This document shows, one piece after another, positions 11,354-22,429 of a stretch of 64,000 nucleotides of DNA (positions are counted from its first letter, which is position 1; each line of letters starts with the position of its first letter). Location: the NCBI GenBank assembly GCA_963678675.1, contig OY783198.1, positions 10,922,580 to 10,986,579 on the forward strand, given 5' to 3'. Source of the DNA: Xiphydria camelus (Eukaryota; Arthropoda; Insecta; Hymenoptera; Xiphydriidae). The notes under the pieces were generated by a model that was given only the letters and a program-made list of their open reading frames with translations, was not told where the DNA came from and ran no database searches. The translations under genes were made by a program, and so were the position numbers.

Positions 11354-11893
11354 CGTACTGCGCATGACATTTGGTCGTTTTGACAGCTGTTCTGGCGGAA
11401 TAAACGAAATTCGGAGTTGTTATTCTCAGTATAACCTAACTTTTTGTTTGACGTCTTTATTCATTCATGACATAATCATAACCTGATCGATGTGGTAAAT
11501 TGTTATTAATTTTGAAATAGAGTTGATTGATGTATTTTTTAATCATCATCTGATGATGACATTGACGTATTACCAAGAATCAGAAATCCGAAGAAAATAC
11601 GTGCCCGGTAAATAAAAGATATCTATAACAATATATTTATATTTTCGTAACAATAACTTTTATTTTCGAGTCGTCGATAAGAGCATCAGGTACAAAACAC
11701 GTCCAAACATTCAATATCTCACCAAGAAGAATGTGTTCAGTCTCAAAAAAAACTATGAGGGTCGTCAATAATAGTAATTACAACGTAAAATTGCACCATT
11801 TGATCCAAATCTCGTATCGGACAAAATATATTCTAAAATCTATAAACTTTTAAATCGCTACAACTTAAGATTTATCACGCGGTGACATTACAT
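11354..11893. repeat. Harbinger A segment with inverted copy of transposase exon a
   Basis: It matches copy B 30,225-30,760 in reverse. At 11,500-11,605 it repeats, in opposite orientation within the element, the first transposase exon found at the other end (EIELIDV, acidic SSSDDD run, KIRAR, then a GT donor). The element therefore has long inverted ends of about 400 bp that each include exon a; here the exon is broken by a stop. The rest (11,610-11,890) is AT-rich and non-coding. Confidence 0.7.
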
Positions 11894-11899
11894 CCCATA

Positions 11900-12090
11900 C
11901 AGCACTGAAATATTGCAGCAATATTGTAGAAACATTGCGTCGTAAGATAGCAATATTGCAGCGAGATTATGAAATATGGCTGCAATATTGCTACAATGAT
12001 GCAGCAATATTGAAATGTCCGATCTTCGCAATATTGCGTTGCAATATTCCAACAATATTGCGCTAAAATATTTTAGCAATATTGGTTCGA
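11900..12090. repeat. Left subterminal array of AATATTGC motifs of E3
   Basis: About ten copies of the palindrome-like GCAATATTGC or its half AATATTGC occur in 190 bp, many joined as ATTGCAGCAATATT. The same motif fills 16,985-17,110 at the other end. These are candidate binding sites for the transposase or DUF4806 partner. Confidence 0.75.
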
Positions 12091-12374
12091 AAATGTAAAT
12101 TTAATTTTTATTAAGCCTTGTGTCCACGATGTTAGAACTCGATCAGAATTTTAATTACTCACACAGTGATTGAAAACTCGGACCGAGTTCTACCACCGTG
12201 GATATAAGGCTTTATAGGAATTCCTTTCAAATAAAAAGAACTGCAGTTCCAAAATATCACACGTATATTTTTTATATTGTTTTATAACTATGTTAATATA
12301 TAATAACTGTAGTATCTGGCTATATACATATAATATACATATACAGCTACATTTGTACTTGAGAATTCATAAAT

Positions 12375-14175
12375 CTATTCCTTATCTTGTTCTTCTACCA
12401 TAGCTTTCCCTAGTGCATGCTCCTGATTCGCCTTCCGTACCCTTCTTATTTTAGCTTGCGCTAACCAGTTGCCAATTTGTTTTAATATTTCATTACTGGT
12501 GCCATTTGAAAAACGACTAAGAACTGCTTCTGCAATGAAAATATAAATTATTTCTTAATATCGAACATGATCATGATTTTACGACGTATAGAACTTACTT
12601 GTTATTACTTCAAGTATGAGTGATTCTTTAAAGGATCGTTTTCCTTTGCGACCATACACACTAAACAACTCCGCCAGTTCATCAGACATTATTTTCTTCA
12701 TAATGCCGCTTATAACTGCATTAAAGTCGTCTCCTCCAATGGTTTTTACCATTTTAACCTATCATATATTCCATATTATGTATTGTTACCTATTATGTCC
12801 GATAAATCGTTTGAGCACAAGTTATCATTTTGCTAACTCTACAATCTTATCTCAAACACGTCTTTCACATTTTGTACTTACAGAATATTTTCATATTTTT
12901 AACTTTTATACGTTTTTACAATTTGATAAGTATCGATTCATGTAAATTTATGGTGATGAATGTTGAAAAAGGTTTCAATCAGACAGAGCCTCAATAAATT
13001 AAATAAAATCAAAAGAAATTGTAAAACAACTAACGATGCGATTTAAAAAATCTTGATTGGCCAGCTCTATTTCAAACTGCTGAAGTTGCGTTATATCGCG
13101 TAGTGGCAAATTTACGTCTTCAACGGTATTTTGATCGCCAATAGGAATAAGCCGCTCTTCTAATATTGCGAGCTTTGCATTTGTGCTGCGTACTTGGTAA
13201 AGTAAAAGGTTTTGTTTCCTCAATATTTCTTTCAGAAAACCTGCAAACGAAATAAAATATTATATATAATTAATAAATACGATAAACATCGTTATTTTCA
13301 AAATACCTTTTATTTCCTCTATATTGTTATTTGTTTGAGCACGAGTAAATGATGAGCAGTGTTCATTTTCCGAGAAAAATGACCCCTCGCGAATATTTCC
13401 TAACATGGATGAGTGATGGGCAATTGGTTCTGTTGTACAAGTATATCAGAAAAAAATTAATAAATTATATTTATTGCAAGAAACACACATAGATGTATTT
13501 TCTGTAGAAATACCTTTCTGTGATAAATGCACGTCCGGGGTATTAGAGTCACTTTTCGCGTCAAAGCTAGCATTTCTCTCCTTTACAACAGGCATATTTG
13601 AAATTTTCGGGCCGGATGATCTTTTACGGTCATCATTCTTTGGCCTCAGAGTAGAAGCTGGGAACGTTGACAAAATAGTTTCTTCGAAATCCATGTTTTC
13701 TTCATCCGAAGAAGACAATTTGCGCTTTGCCTGTTCACGTCTTTTAAATTTCAACTTGATTTTATGCCTCTCTTTTTCATTATCTGATAATGCGGAATCG
13801 TTTATATTGGATGTATCCTCGGCCAAAACCAGTTTTTCCATGCCTTTTTCGTAGGTAGCTGCGTTATGTATCAAATCGAAGAAAGGCAAACATTCGAAGT
13901 GTTAGTTAATACTTTCAAAAAATTACTTCACTAGCAATTTTCCTGACAGTAATAAACTGTGTACCTGCTGTCCCAAATATTTTCTTAACCTCAACAACTG
14001 ACCAATCCTCATTGTCTTTTGGCATAAGTTCTTTAATAATTGCTTTATTTAAAAATAATTGAGTTTTCAAATGATCCGGCCAAATGCATGATATATTTTT
14101 GTTTAAAATCCTTAACCAAGCTGTAGGTACCAGCTGCAATCCATCATCGAACTCTACAATGGAATATTTGCTCAT
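12375..14175 (-). CDS. DUF4806-domain protein, six exons, intact
   Basis: The exons in coding order are 13965-14175, 13514-13858, 13307-13429, 13035-13240, 12599-12758 and 12375-12529. All have GT/AG and the phases agree, giving 1,200 nt or 399 aa. The N-terminal module is MSKYSIVEFDDGLQLVPTAW and continues to KKIFGTAG. It is followed by a Lys/Ser-rich linker, a short coiled region (FLKEILRKQNLLLYQVRST) and DUF4806 at the C-terminus (LPLRDITQLQQFEIELANQD, then KTIGGDDFNAVISGIMKKIM, then the basic YGRKGKRSFKESLI). It lies on the same strand downstream of the transposase, with a gap of about 200 bp. The domain is common in arthropod transposon-linked proteins. A DNA-binding partner role is inferred, not shown. 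Confidence 0.85.
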
Positions 14176-14369
14176 CTTGAGATCTAAAAATAAACGATAA
14201 GTTTATTTTAGTAGTTTGTTTGCATCTAATTGTATTATGTAACATATATAAATAGAACGTTTCGTACGTCAGATATTATGTCGATGGTTGCTTAATATTG
14301 AATAAGTAAGTAAAAGAAATTATTTTCATTTTGTTGCTGTACGTAATCGGTAGTGCAATATCTTCAACA

Positions 14370-16481
14370 TTAGTTTGTATGTATAAGAGGAAATATGACA
14401 TAGTCTAGCCCATAAGGCATTCTCCATGCTTTACACTTAATTAAAGTTGCAGGCCAAATATCCGTCTTTATGTTATGTGTTGATACTATTTGGATATTCA
14501 GATCTCTCGATTCACAGGGTAATAAGTACAAATTTCCCACAAAATTAAATTTTTTCCCGATAATATACATGGAAGTATCACTTCCTTGAACAATATTTTC
14601 TACCATAATGCAATCTCGGTTTTTCAAAATACAAAAGCAGTCTTTTTCATTATTACAGTGTATGGTATATAAGTCGTTACTCATAGTTTTATACTGAACA
14701 CGAATATTAATGGAATGATCTATCGGTCCATCGTTATGTACTTTGGCGAACCGTAGCTCTTTGTTATTTGAACAACTCTTTGCTTGATTATCTGAATTTG
14801 TTTCTATTTCGGAATACCTTTTCCATAACTGCTCCAATGGTTTCTCGTTTTTTCTCAGAAGCTTTTTTATAGAAGACATAAAATTCTCAAATCGGAAAGC
14901 ACTGAATGAGTCCAGAGAGCCATAATTCCTTACGTCATTGCATAAATGCAATAAACCGTGTACGTTATGTGATACAAATTGCTTGCCGTACAATTTCTCA
15001 AAAGACGTCACAAAATGAACCAGCAAAAGCTCAGCATATGATACATATTCATCGTCTTTGCACATAATTGGGTTTACTAAGATCGTTATAGCTACATGCA
15101 ATGTCAGGAAATGTTTATATACATCACTTTTGACGATATTCTTTAATGCCAATGGTCCAGTGTACAATAGAAAAGTTCTCAATTCTGTAGCTTTCCAATG
15201 TCGAAAATCAGAGAGAGCTCGTGGTCTTCGATTTAAATCATTTGGCACCGTATTCTGTAGTTGAAGAAGTGATGTTGAAATAATATTGATTTTTCTAACG
15301 GGTAATCGAATTGAGAGGGGTCCTGATTGTACCCAAAGTAGAATCAACTTTTTTACTACACCTAAACATACTAAGTGCATGTAATCGAGGGGAACGTTTG
15401 TTACTAATCCGAAGTGTGGTACTTCATTCAGAATAGAATTTTGTAATTGATAATCTTCATGGTAACAATTATTTTTGAATTCGTCGTCCGTTCTTAAACT
15501 GACATTATTATTCTGATTTTGTGGAAAGCAAAGTCTGTTGTTCACACGTTCTCCTTCTATTGTGCATTTAGTGCAACTATAAAATCCAGCATGACCTATG
15601 ACACGTAAGACAAAAGATTTCGCTGGAGTATCGCATATCAACGCCCGCAACCTTATTTGTACGCTTTCTCCATTTTTAACGTATTCGTTAGTAATTAGGT
15701 TTTTTAAATCATCTATTAATTGCCGTAGAAATGTATTACAATCGCTCGGTTTGGTATTTCCGAAATATGCTCCTGCGATATATACTTTTTGGGACACATC
15801 GTTCGAGAGTAGTATGGGCCACAGGGAAGCATTAGAAGATTTTGATATTGGCAACCCATCAATATTTAGGAGTAAATTAATGTAGAAAACATTATCACTA
15901 ATGTTTGCTAACATTTTTTCAATTACTCTAGAGACACCAAAGTAGCAAAATTTTCCATCTCCTAAAGAAATTACGTCACAATTCTTTGGCGTTTGTAACA
16001 ACGTTCTGGTATCTTTTGGAAAATCACAGTCTGTGAATTTGTTAAGAATACCAAGCAACGAGTTACATGCATTGTGAGTAATATTATATGATACAGCCCA
16101 TGATGCTATGGATTGTATAAAATTAGTAGTTTTATCATTATGTTCTTCTTCTTCCACATTCTTATCTTCATCATAAACATTGGTGCGCAAGTGATCGCTC
16201 ATAAAATCATGATTTACATTTAATTCTGCATAAGCGTCAGTGTCAACGTGATTAATGCAACTATCCTGAGAATTTTTATCATTTTCTGGATAATCTAGAC
16301 TTGTGCTTGAATTGCTATGTAATGTACTTTTTTCTTTTGTTCCGAAATACTTTTTTGCGTATTGAAAACGCGAACGTATTTTTATTTCTTCAATCTCCTC
16401 TTTAGTTTGTGCTTGAACCAATCGCCGTATTTGCCTGTCTGATATTTTTCCTTTAATTTTTCTCTGATTAGCCATGTCCAA
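14370..16481 (-). CDS. tnp2-like transposase, single exon, 703 aa
   Basis: The uninterrupted frame starts MDMANQRKIKGKISDRQIRR, a basic segment, followed by an acidic low-complexity stretch (residues about 50-125). The core has the pattern seen in CACTA/tnp2-type transposases: NIDGLPISKSSNASLWPIL (about 205-223), ALICDTPAKSF (about 279-289) and a Cys pair CTKC (about 302-305). It continues with VPLDYMHLVCLGVVKKL (about 362-378), RALSDFRHWKATELRTFLLY and FSAFRFENFMSSIKKL. Candidate catalytic acids are the Asp in NIDG, the Asp in ICDTP and a later Asp or Glu. Its closest relatives in the window are at 43,547-45,601 and 37,504-40,431. The superfamily name is inferred from motif layout. Confidence 0.8.
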   Translation of the reverse strand: MDMANQRKIKGKISDRQIRRLVQAQTKEEIEEIKIRSRFQYAKKYFGTKEKSTLHSNSSTSLDYPENDKNSQDSCINHVDTDAYAELNVNHDFMSDHLRTNVYDEDKNVEEEEHNDKTTNFIQSIASWAVSYNITHNACNSLLGILNKFTDCDFPKDTRTLLQTPKNCDVISLGDGKFCYFGVSRVIEKMLANISDNVFYINLLLNIDGLPISKSSNASLWPILLSNDVSQKVYIAGAYFGNTKPSDCNTFLRQLIDDLKNLITNEYVKNGESVQIRLRALICDTPAKSFVLRVIGHAGFYSCTKCTIEGERVNNRLCFPQNQNNNVSLRTDDEFKNNCYHEDYQLQNSILNEVPHFGLVTNVPLDYMHLVCLGVVKKLILLWVQSGPLSIRLPVRKINIISTSLLQLQNTVPNDLNRRPRALSDFRHWKATELRTFLLYTGPLALKNIVKSDVYKHFLTLHVAITILVNPIMCKDDEYVSYAELLLVHFVTSFEKLYGKQFVSHNVHGLLHLCNDVRNYGSLDSFSAFRFENFMSSIKKLLRKNEKPLEQLWKRYSEIETNSDNQAKSCSNNKELRFAKVHNDGPIDHSINIRVQYKTMSNDLYTIHCNNEKDCFCILKNRDCIMVENIVQGSDTSMYIIGKKFNFVGNLYLLPCESRDLNIQIVSTHNIKTDIWPATLIKCKAWRMPYGLDYVIFPLIHTN

Positions 16482-17127
16482 TTTTTTAGCATTTACATAA
16501 AATTTAAAATCTCTAGTTTTAATTTTAAGTTATCCATACCATACGAAAGGTAACCCTGTTATAGAAAATTGATGGAAATAAATGAAAAAAATTATTCGGC
16601 AAGTAACAGAGAATTATTTTTCATAAACTGGAAGACGTTAAACTGATAGAAGCTATGTGTATCTTATTATCTCATCAGACTTACCGTGAAAGTATAATTA
16701 GGTTATGTTAATCCATTTTATTCGTACCAATATAAATTATAGTAACGCACTATTAGTAACTTTTTACATGAAGAATTGCAATAGATAAAAATGTATTACT
16801 TAGCGAGTTTAATTCTCATCTATGTATAGTAAAGCAAGATCGTTCTTATTCACTTTTATTGCAAATTCCGCACGTAACACCTCATGTAACCATTCGTAGA
16901 CAGGGTTATAAAACAGCGAGAACCAAAGCTTGCCTATTGCGATGATTTGCACGCCACTCGTTGGATATATGCAGTACTAAAGCATAATATTGCAGGAAGT
17001 TTGCAGCAATATTGCAGCGCAATATTGTACGGACATTGTACTGCAACATTGCAGCAATATTTCGCTACAAGATGAAAGATTGTAAGATTCCTGCAATATT
17101 GCAGCAATATTTCATGCCGTGTGGGAT

Positions 17128-17622
17128 AGAGCGGTACAATGTCATCGTTTTTTTTTAAGCATACGCGATCCTATCTAAAAAGTATATAAAGAGCGTTGTA
17201 CGACTTGATGTCTAGTGCCGAGGTATCTTACAAAAGTGTATCAATGTAAATCTAACATTTTTTCATATTCTACATCGTACGACGGGTGTATCACTTCTGC
17301 TCCTGAAAACTCTGTAATCACGCGAATTGAAGAAAGGTATAATGTCTACCTAGATAAATTTAAATGTTACTTATACAAGACCATGGAATGGTAGATGACT
17401 TCTTTGGTTGATATTATTGGATACCGTTGAGATTCTCGCGATTAGAGACCCGCGTGCGTAAATTTTAAATTTAAACTTGCATTTTCTGAGTAAAAGAGCG
17501 AAGAGAGAAAACAAAATCTTCCCGACGTTTCTATGAGCTTCTATTCTCCTATTAAAAAAGAACTATAATCTAAAATGTGTCGCGCGAAATTACCTAGCAA
17601 GGAAAGACTCATTTATAAAAAA
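17128..17622. repeat. Harbinger A segment between inserts
   Basis: It is collinear, in reverse, with 29,735-30,225 of copy B. It has no open frame of note. Its only role here is to show continuity of copy A across E3. Confidence 0.75.
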
Positions 17623-17896
17623 CATCGAAATTCTTCTTTGTAGAAAGTATGCGATAGGAAGGATGGACCACGCGTCCGTCGAAAGAACACGTGCGCCAGA
17701 GCGCATTTGTATTTATGACTGTGATACTATTAAACGGTACGAACCGTTGTGTCTAATTCAAAAAGCGCATTTAGTTTACTCTCTCTTAACTCTACCATCG
17801 GTACTGTTTAATAGTATCACAGTCATAAATACAAATGCGCACTGGCGCACGTGTTCCTTCCTATCGCATACTTTCTACAAAGAAGAATTTCGATGT
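17623..17896. repeat. Foldback MITE (CATCGAAATTC ends), copy 1
   Basis: The arms CATCGAAATTCTTCTTTGTA and its inverse enclose a second inverted pair (CGCATTTGTATTTATGACTG and partner). A left-truncated copy lies at about 26,025-26,310 and shares the right end and 40 bp beyond it. Confidence 0.7.
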
Positions 17897-17986
17897 TTCA
17901 CATTTAACAATTTTTCTATAAAAACTGTTTTATATTATATGTTATTATACACACACGTATTTTTATCTACAACAAAGTATCTTACA

Positions 17987-18216
17987 TCGATGTGGGCCTA
18001 AAGTTCATAGATAATAAGATAATGGCGATTAAATTTCCTTTCCTGGTAAATAAGTTTAGCCTCATATGTTTCTTTGACTTATCAAATATCTATTTACAAT
18101 CGTGATGTATTATAGATTGTACACACATACGTACCATATGAGGCTAAACTTACTTGCCAGCGAAGAAGTTTCAATTACTATTATCTCATTATTTATGAAC
18201 TTTTGACCTATATCGA
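17987..18216. repeat. Foldback repeat
   Basis: TCGATGTGGGCCTAAAGTTC is paired with GAACTTTTGACCTATATCGA, with an inner pair AAGTTTAGCCTCATATG. The arms are imperfect. Confidence 0.55.
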
Positions 18217-18829
18217 TATGACTTTTCTATGCATGGTGGGAGAAGGAAATTCTTCGAAACCACCGAGCTGGAGCATGAAAATTGGCGCCGGGAGAGTACG
18301 CAGATTCAGCGCCGTTCGGTTGGTGCTATCCCCGAATAGTCCAGTAAACGAAGCTCTGAAATACGACTTTTTGAGAACCAGGCTGCGTTTTGGTTTAACG
18401 TTGTCATTTGACCTTATAAAGCTCTGGGTGAAGTATCGCGGTTTTTCCTCCACGGGTTATGGTTGAAAAACAATAACAAATACCATAAAAATGGGTTATT
18501 CGAGAATAACTCGAGAACTAAGCGAGATATCGAAAAAAAATTTAAATCCAAAATTGTAGAGCTTAAAATTCTCTATAAAAAAGGTTCACACAGTTTACCC
18601 CAACTCCCCACGGTTTACCCTCTAGAGCCGCGCGAACGTTGGGGGAAAAAAAAAATCGTAAAACATAGAAAATTTAACATTTTCGAATGCTTCTTTTTTT
18701 AAATTGCTTAAGAAGTTCTCTAGTTTTTAAATAAAATTACATTTTTTTTCTTCATGCAATTGTTTAAAAACTGTCAAGTAAATAAACGATATCTCTCGAT
18801 ATATTGAATTAATGTTTCTTCTTTGTGTT

Positions 18830-18961
18830 AGACTACATTTCGCAAATCATTAAGGACGTAGGTTGTTCGAAATACAGGGAAATGAAAAGACTAGCGGAGG
18901 ACAGGAAAAGATGGAGAATGGTATCAAACCAGTCTTAGGACTGATAACTTTATGATGATGA
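18830..18961 (+). mobile_element. 5'-truncated non-LTR retrotransposon fragment, 132 bp
   Basis: It encodes a short tail typical of LINE polyproteins (YREMKRLAEDRKRWRM, stop soon after) followed by TGATGATGA. It is flanked by the 9-bp direct repeat CTTTGTGTT (18821-18829 and 18962-18970). The inverted arm at about 25,185-25,195 has a single CTTTGTGTT with no insert. It is a clear target-primed insertion, with the empty site preserved in cis. Confidence 0.75.
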
Positions 18962-19488
18962 CTTTGTGTTCCATAATTTTGTTAGTTAAATTCCCTACAT
19001 ATTACACTCGGGTCATTTTTTTGTAATTGGCGTAATTTTTGAAATATCTGCGTTTAAAAAAATTGCTTTTTCGACTACTTGGTGCGTCCGGAGAACCGCT
19101 GGTGCTACACATACATATAATATAGTCTATGTCTGCGCCATTCACACTTCCCCCTTCTTCTTTTCCCCCATGGATGGAGGATGCTCGACTCGGGCCCTCT
19201 TGAGTCTCGCTTTCCTCCGTTTAAACTTCTCTAACCTCGACCGCTTTCGCACAGTAAAATATGTTATGCACCATTACATTAACTATATTATAAAAAAAAT
19301 TATGGGATTGTTTCGCTCATAAATAAAGTAAAACAACAAGGTTGAATTTTTCAATAATTGTTATTTTATATACTAAAAATACCACCACCGCCGTTTTTTT
19401 ATATAGATTGAAGCATGATTAAACTATGACATATAATTTTTACTTAATTCGTGTGGTTGACCTAGTCGAAATAAATTAATGACAATGA

Positions 19489-19693
19489 AACAACTTTGCT
19501 TCCGCCGTTTTTCTAACGTAATAGATAGCGGAAAACGGTGGACGCAAAGTTGTGCACCTAATAATTGAAGAGGTAAGTGGATGAAGGGGTTATGTAGCAA
19601 AAAGTTGGTTCAGAGATATTTGAGTTTGTAGGCCGCTTTACCAGAAGTTACATTCGGACATAACTCTTTCATCCACTTACCTATTCAATAATT
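19489..19693. repeat. Two adjacent small foldbacks
   Basis: 19,489-19,553 pairs CAACTTTGCTTCCGCCGTTT with its inverse, and 19,561-19,693 pairs AATTGAAGAGGTAAGTGGAT with its inverse. Both are non-coding. Confidence 0.6.
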
Positions 19694-19870
19694 GTACTCG
19701 TTTCCACACCACCATGAGGTAGAGTAAACGGCGCGTTTTTTTTATTGTGGTTTCCCCAGTAGGCCTATTCCACACTCGCTCATTTGCTGCAACAACATCA
19801 TAACTCAAAATTAGAATTGTCCCAAGCGACGACTTTAAAAGTTGAATTATTATATTATACGAGCGTTGAC

Positions 19871-19936
19871 CATTTGCTGCCAGATTATGATAATTATCAT
19901 AAAAATTCTATAATAATTATTATAATCTGGCAGCAA
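19871..19936. repeat. Hairpin inside the left inverted repeat
   Basis: ATTTGCTGCCAGATTATGAT and its inverse (ending ATAATCTGGCAGCAAAT) form a stem. It is missing from the right inverted repeat, so it is a later small insertion or duplication of terminal sequence. Confidence 0.6.
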
Positions 19937-20366
19937 ATTACACAGGGGAACAAAAAAAAAAATTTTTTTTTGGTGCCTGGGATTTTAGACTTCATTTTAA
20001 CTATATTTGGGAAGCTAAATCTATAGGTGCAATCCGTTTTTCTCTATCAGCTCTACTTTTTTAGATACATAAATTTATCTACATATCTGGTTTCTATGCA
20101 GTTTATTGGTTTCTGAGAGTTCTAAAATTATTTTATAATCATTAATGTGGGTGCAATTGTTTTATTGTCAGTCTGTAAATGAGTAAATTCCAGGTAAATC
20201 TATAAATAGTGGAAAAATTGCCTCCCAGGTACCTGAACTGACCCTTTTATACCCCTAACTCAGGTAAGTCTCGTCAGTTTGTGCCTTCTTGCTAAAGAGA
20301 GTAGATCGAATTCGGCGTGTTATTTTCTGTTAAGAAAAGAGTGTTGTGTTATTGAACAGAATTAAA

Positions 20367-22064
20367 ATGAGTTCAGCGTCCAGTTCAAGAAGAAGTTGTG
20401 TCAATCAACCTGATGTGTTTTGTTATATATGCGGAGAATACATGTTCCAACAAAACAGACGAGCTATTACTGACTTTGTGAAGCAAGCATATTTGGCATA
20501 CTTTGGAGTTAAGCTTGGTGATCAGGACAAAACGTGGGCCCCGCATCTCGTATGTAAAACTTGCACAGAGCAATTACGGCAGTGGACTACCGGCAAAAGA
20601 AAATGTTTGAAATTCGGCGTACCAATGGTTTGGAGAGAACCAAAAAACCACTTCGATGATTGCTATTTCTGTTTAGCAAATATTAATGGAATCAATCGAA
20701 ATAACCGCCATAAATGGACCTATCCCAATTTAGACTCGGCAATACGCCCTATCCCGCACTCAGATGAAATACCGATTCCAACATTTCATGAGCTACCAGA
20801 TATCTCTGATAACGAACATTGTCCCTCTGATCGCTCTTCCGATGCTAATGAAACTAACAGTGACTATGAGGGGACGTCTTCAGTTCCTCAACGCTTCAAT
20901 CAAAACGAATTAAATGATCTCACCAGGGATCTCAATTTATCGAAAAAAGCTGCTGAAGTACTGGCTTCTAGGTTAAACGACAAAAATTTACTGGAACAAG
21001 GAACCAAAATTACCTTTTACCGTACAAGAGAAAAAGATCTGCTACCATTCTTTTCTCAAGAAGACAATCTTGTATTTTGTCACGAAATTAGGGGACTCAT
21101 GAAAGAAATGGGACTTTCTGAATATATTCCAGATGATTGGCGCCTATTTATTGACAGTTCAAAGCGAAGTTTAAAATGTGTCCTTCTACATAATGGGAAT
21201 AAATATGGTTCAATACCGATAGCTCACTCAACGAAACTGAAAGAAGAATATAACACAATAGATTTAGTCTTGCAGAAGATAAAGTATCACGAACATCAAT
21301 GGTTGATATGTGTAGACTTAAAAATGGTGAACTTTCTTCTTGGGCAGCAAAGTGGTTATACAAAATATCCGTGTTTCTTGTGCCTTTGGGATAGTAGGGA
21401 CAAAACACACCACTGGGTTAGAAAAGATTGGCCTCTGAGAGAAAACATGGACGTTGGGGAAAAGAATGTCATTAACGACGCTTTGGTTGAAAGAGAAAAA
21501 ATCATTCTTCCTCCGTTACACATAAAGTTGGGCTTAATGAAGCAATTTGTAAAAGCTCTTGATAAGGATGGGCCTTGTTTTGAATATATAGGGGTAAAAA
21601 TGCCTCAGTTGAGCACAGAAAAACTCAAAGCAGGGATATTTGACGGCCCACAAATAAGACAATTAATTAAAGATCCTGCCTTCATACATTCAATGAATGA
21701 AGTTGAACGAGAAGCTTGGACATCATTTGTTGCAGTTGTAGAAAATTTTCTAGGCAAACATAAAGCTGAAAACTATGTTGAAATTGTTAACAAGATGCTG
21801 AACAGCTTTAAATCATTAGGGTGCAATATGAGTATAAAAGTACACTATCTAGAGAGCCACTTGGACCGGTTTCCAGAAAATTTAGGAGACATGAGTGAGG
21901 AACAAGGTGAAAGATTTCACCAAGATATTAAAATTATGGAGGACCGCTACCAAGGAAGATGGGACATCCACATGATGGCAGATTACTGCTGGAGTTTAAA
22001 GAGGGACTGTTTGAAAAAACATTCAAGAATGTCGCGGAAAAGAAGTTTTAGAAGTGTCGAGTGA
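20367..22064 (+). CDS. Unassigned transposon protein with N-terminal zinc-ribbon (putative transposase), 565 aa
   Basis: The single open exon begins at ATG 20,367, in better context than the in-frame ATG 21 bases upstream. N-terminus: CYICGEYM, then HLVCKTCTEQLRQW, a CxxC-CxxC pair resembling the ZAD/zinc-ribbon fold, and a third pair in DDCYFCLANING. An acidic Ser-rich linker (about residues 145-180) precedes the core. In the core, LFIDSSKRSLKCVLLHNG, ICVDLKMVNFLLGQQSGYTK with YPCFLCLWDSRDKTHHW, and MSEEQGERFHQDIKIMEDRY offer two Asp and one Glu in the order expected for an RNase-H-like DDE nuclease. Similar proteins are repeated in arthropod genomes; I do not know an accepted superfamily name. 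Lying between inverted repeats argues for a transposase. Confidence 0.7.
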   Translation: MSSASSSRRSCVNQPDVFCYICGEYMFQQNRRAITDFVKQAYLAYFGVKLGDQDKTWAPHLVCKTCTEQLRQWTTGKRKCLKFGVPMVWREPKNHFDDCYFCLANINGINRNNRHKWTYPNLDSAIRPIPHSDEIPIPTFHELPDISDNEHCPSDRSSDANETNSDYEGTSSVPQRFNQNELNDLTRDLNLSKKAAEVLASRLNDKNLLEQGTKITFYRTREKDLLPFFSQEDNLVFCHEIRGLMKEMGLSEYIPDDWRLFIDSSKRSLKCVLLHNGNKYGSIPIAHSTKLKEEYNTIDLVLQKIKYHEHQWLICVDLKMVNFLLGQQSGYTKYPCFLCLWDSRDKTHHWVRKDWPLRENMDVGEKNVINDALVEREKIILPPLHIKLGLMKQFVKALDKDGPCFEYIGVKMPQLSTEKLKAGIFDGPQIRQLIKDPAFIHSMNEVEREAWTSFVAVVENFLGKHKAENYVEIVNKMLNSFKSLGCNMSIKVHYLESHLDRFPENLGDMSEEQGERFHQDIKIMEDRYQGRWDIHMMADYCWSLKRDCLKKHSRMSRKRSFRSVE

Positions 22065-22429
22065 CTATATTTGATTTCTTTAATGTTTTTTTTTGTTTGT
22101 AAGTTTGACTTAAGATTGTATTTGGTATAAATAAAATAAAAAATTCGAATCTACTTTTGTTTATTACACTTGAGATTTGAGTTAAAATCATAGAACTCAT
22201 ATTTCTCTAAAATTGTATATCTTAAAAACTGGAGCTGATAGGGAAAAATGAATACGATATTTGAATTCAGGACATCAAACTGATATAGAATCAGTTCAAA
22301 AACCCTCGGCACCAAAACAGCTGTTCCCCAGTGTTATCAACGCTCGTATAATATAATAATTCAACTTTTAATGTCGTCGCTTGAGACAATTCTAATTTTG
22401 AGTTATGACGTTGTTGCAGCAAATGAGCG

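Larger units (their letters stand above)
11894..17125 (-). mobile_element. Complete tnp2 + DUF4806 DNA transposon E3 (5,232 bp)
   Basis: The ends are CCCATACAGCACTGAAATAT and the inverse of CCCACACGGCATGAAATATT, flanked by AT (11892-11893 and 17126-17127). Copy B keeps the uninterrupted site TTACATAGAGCGG, confirming the 2-bp duplication. Arrays of AATATTGC/GCAATATT fill 11,900-12,090 and 16,985-17,110. Both genes, transposase (14,370-16,481) and DUF4806 protein (12,375-14,175), have open frames. This is the only element of the family in the window that looks able to encode everything it needs. Confidence 0.85.
19777..22429 (+). mobile_element. DNA transposon with inverted ends encoding an unassigned zinc-ribbon protein
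   Basis: The terminal inverted repeat starts CGCTCATTTGCTGCAACAAC and stays recognisable for about 230-300 bp, with GACGACTTTAAAAGTTGAAT and later GGGGAAC / TTTTGGTGCC blocks on both sides. A hairpin (19,871-19,936) interrupts only the left copy. One gene (20,367-22,064) fills the middle. The target duplication could not be fixed. Confidence 0.7.
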
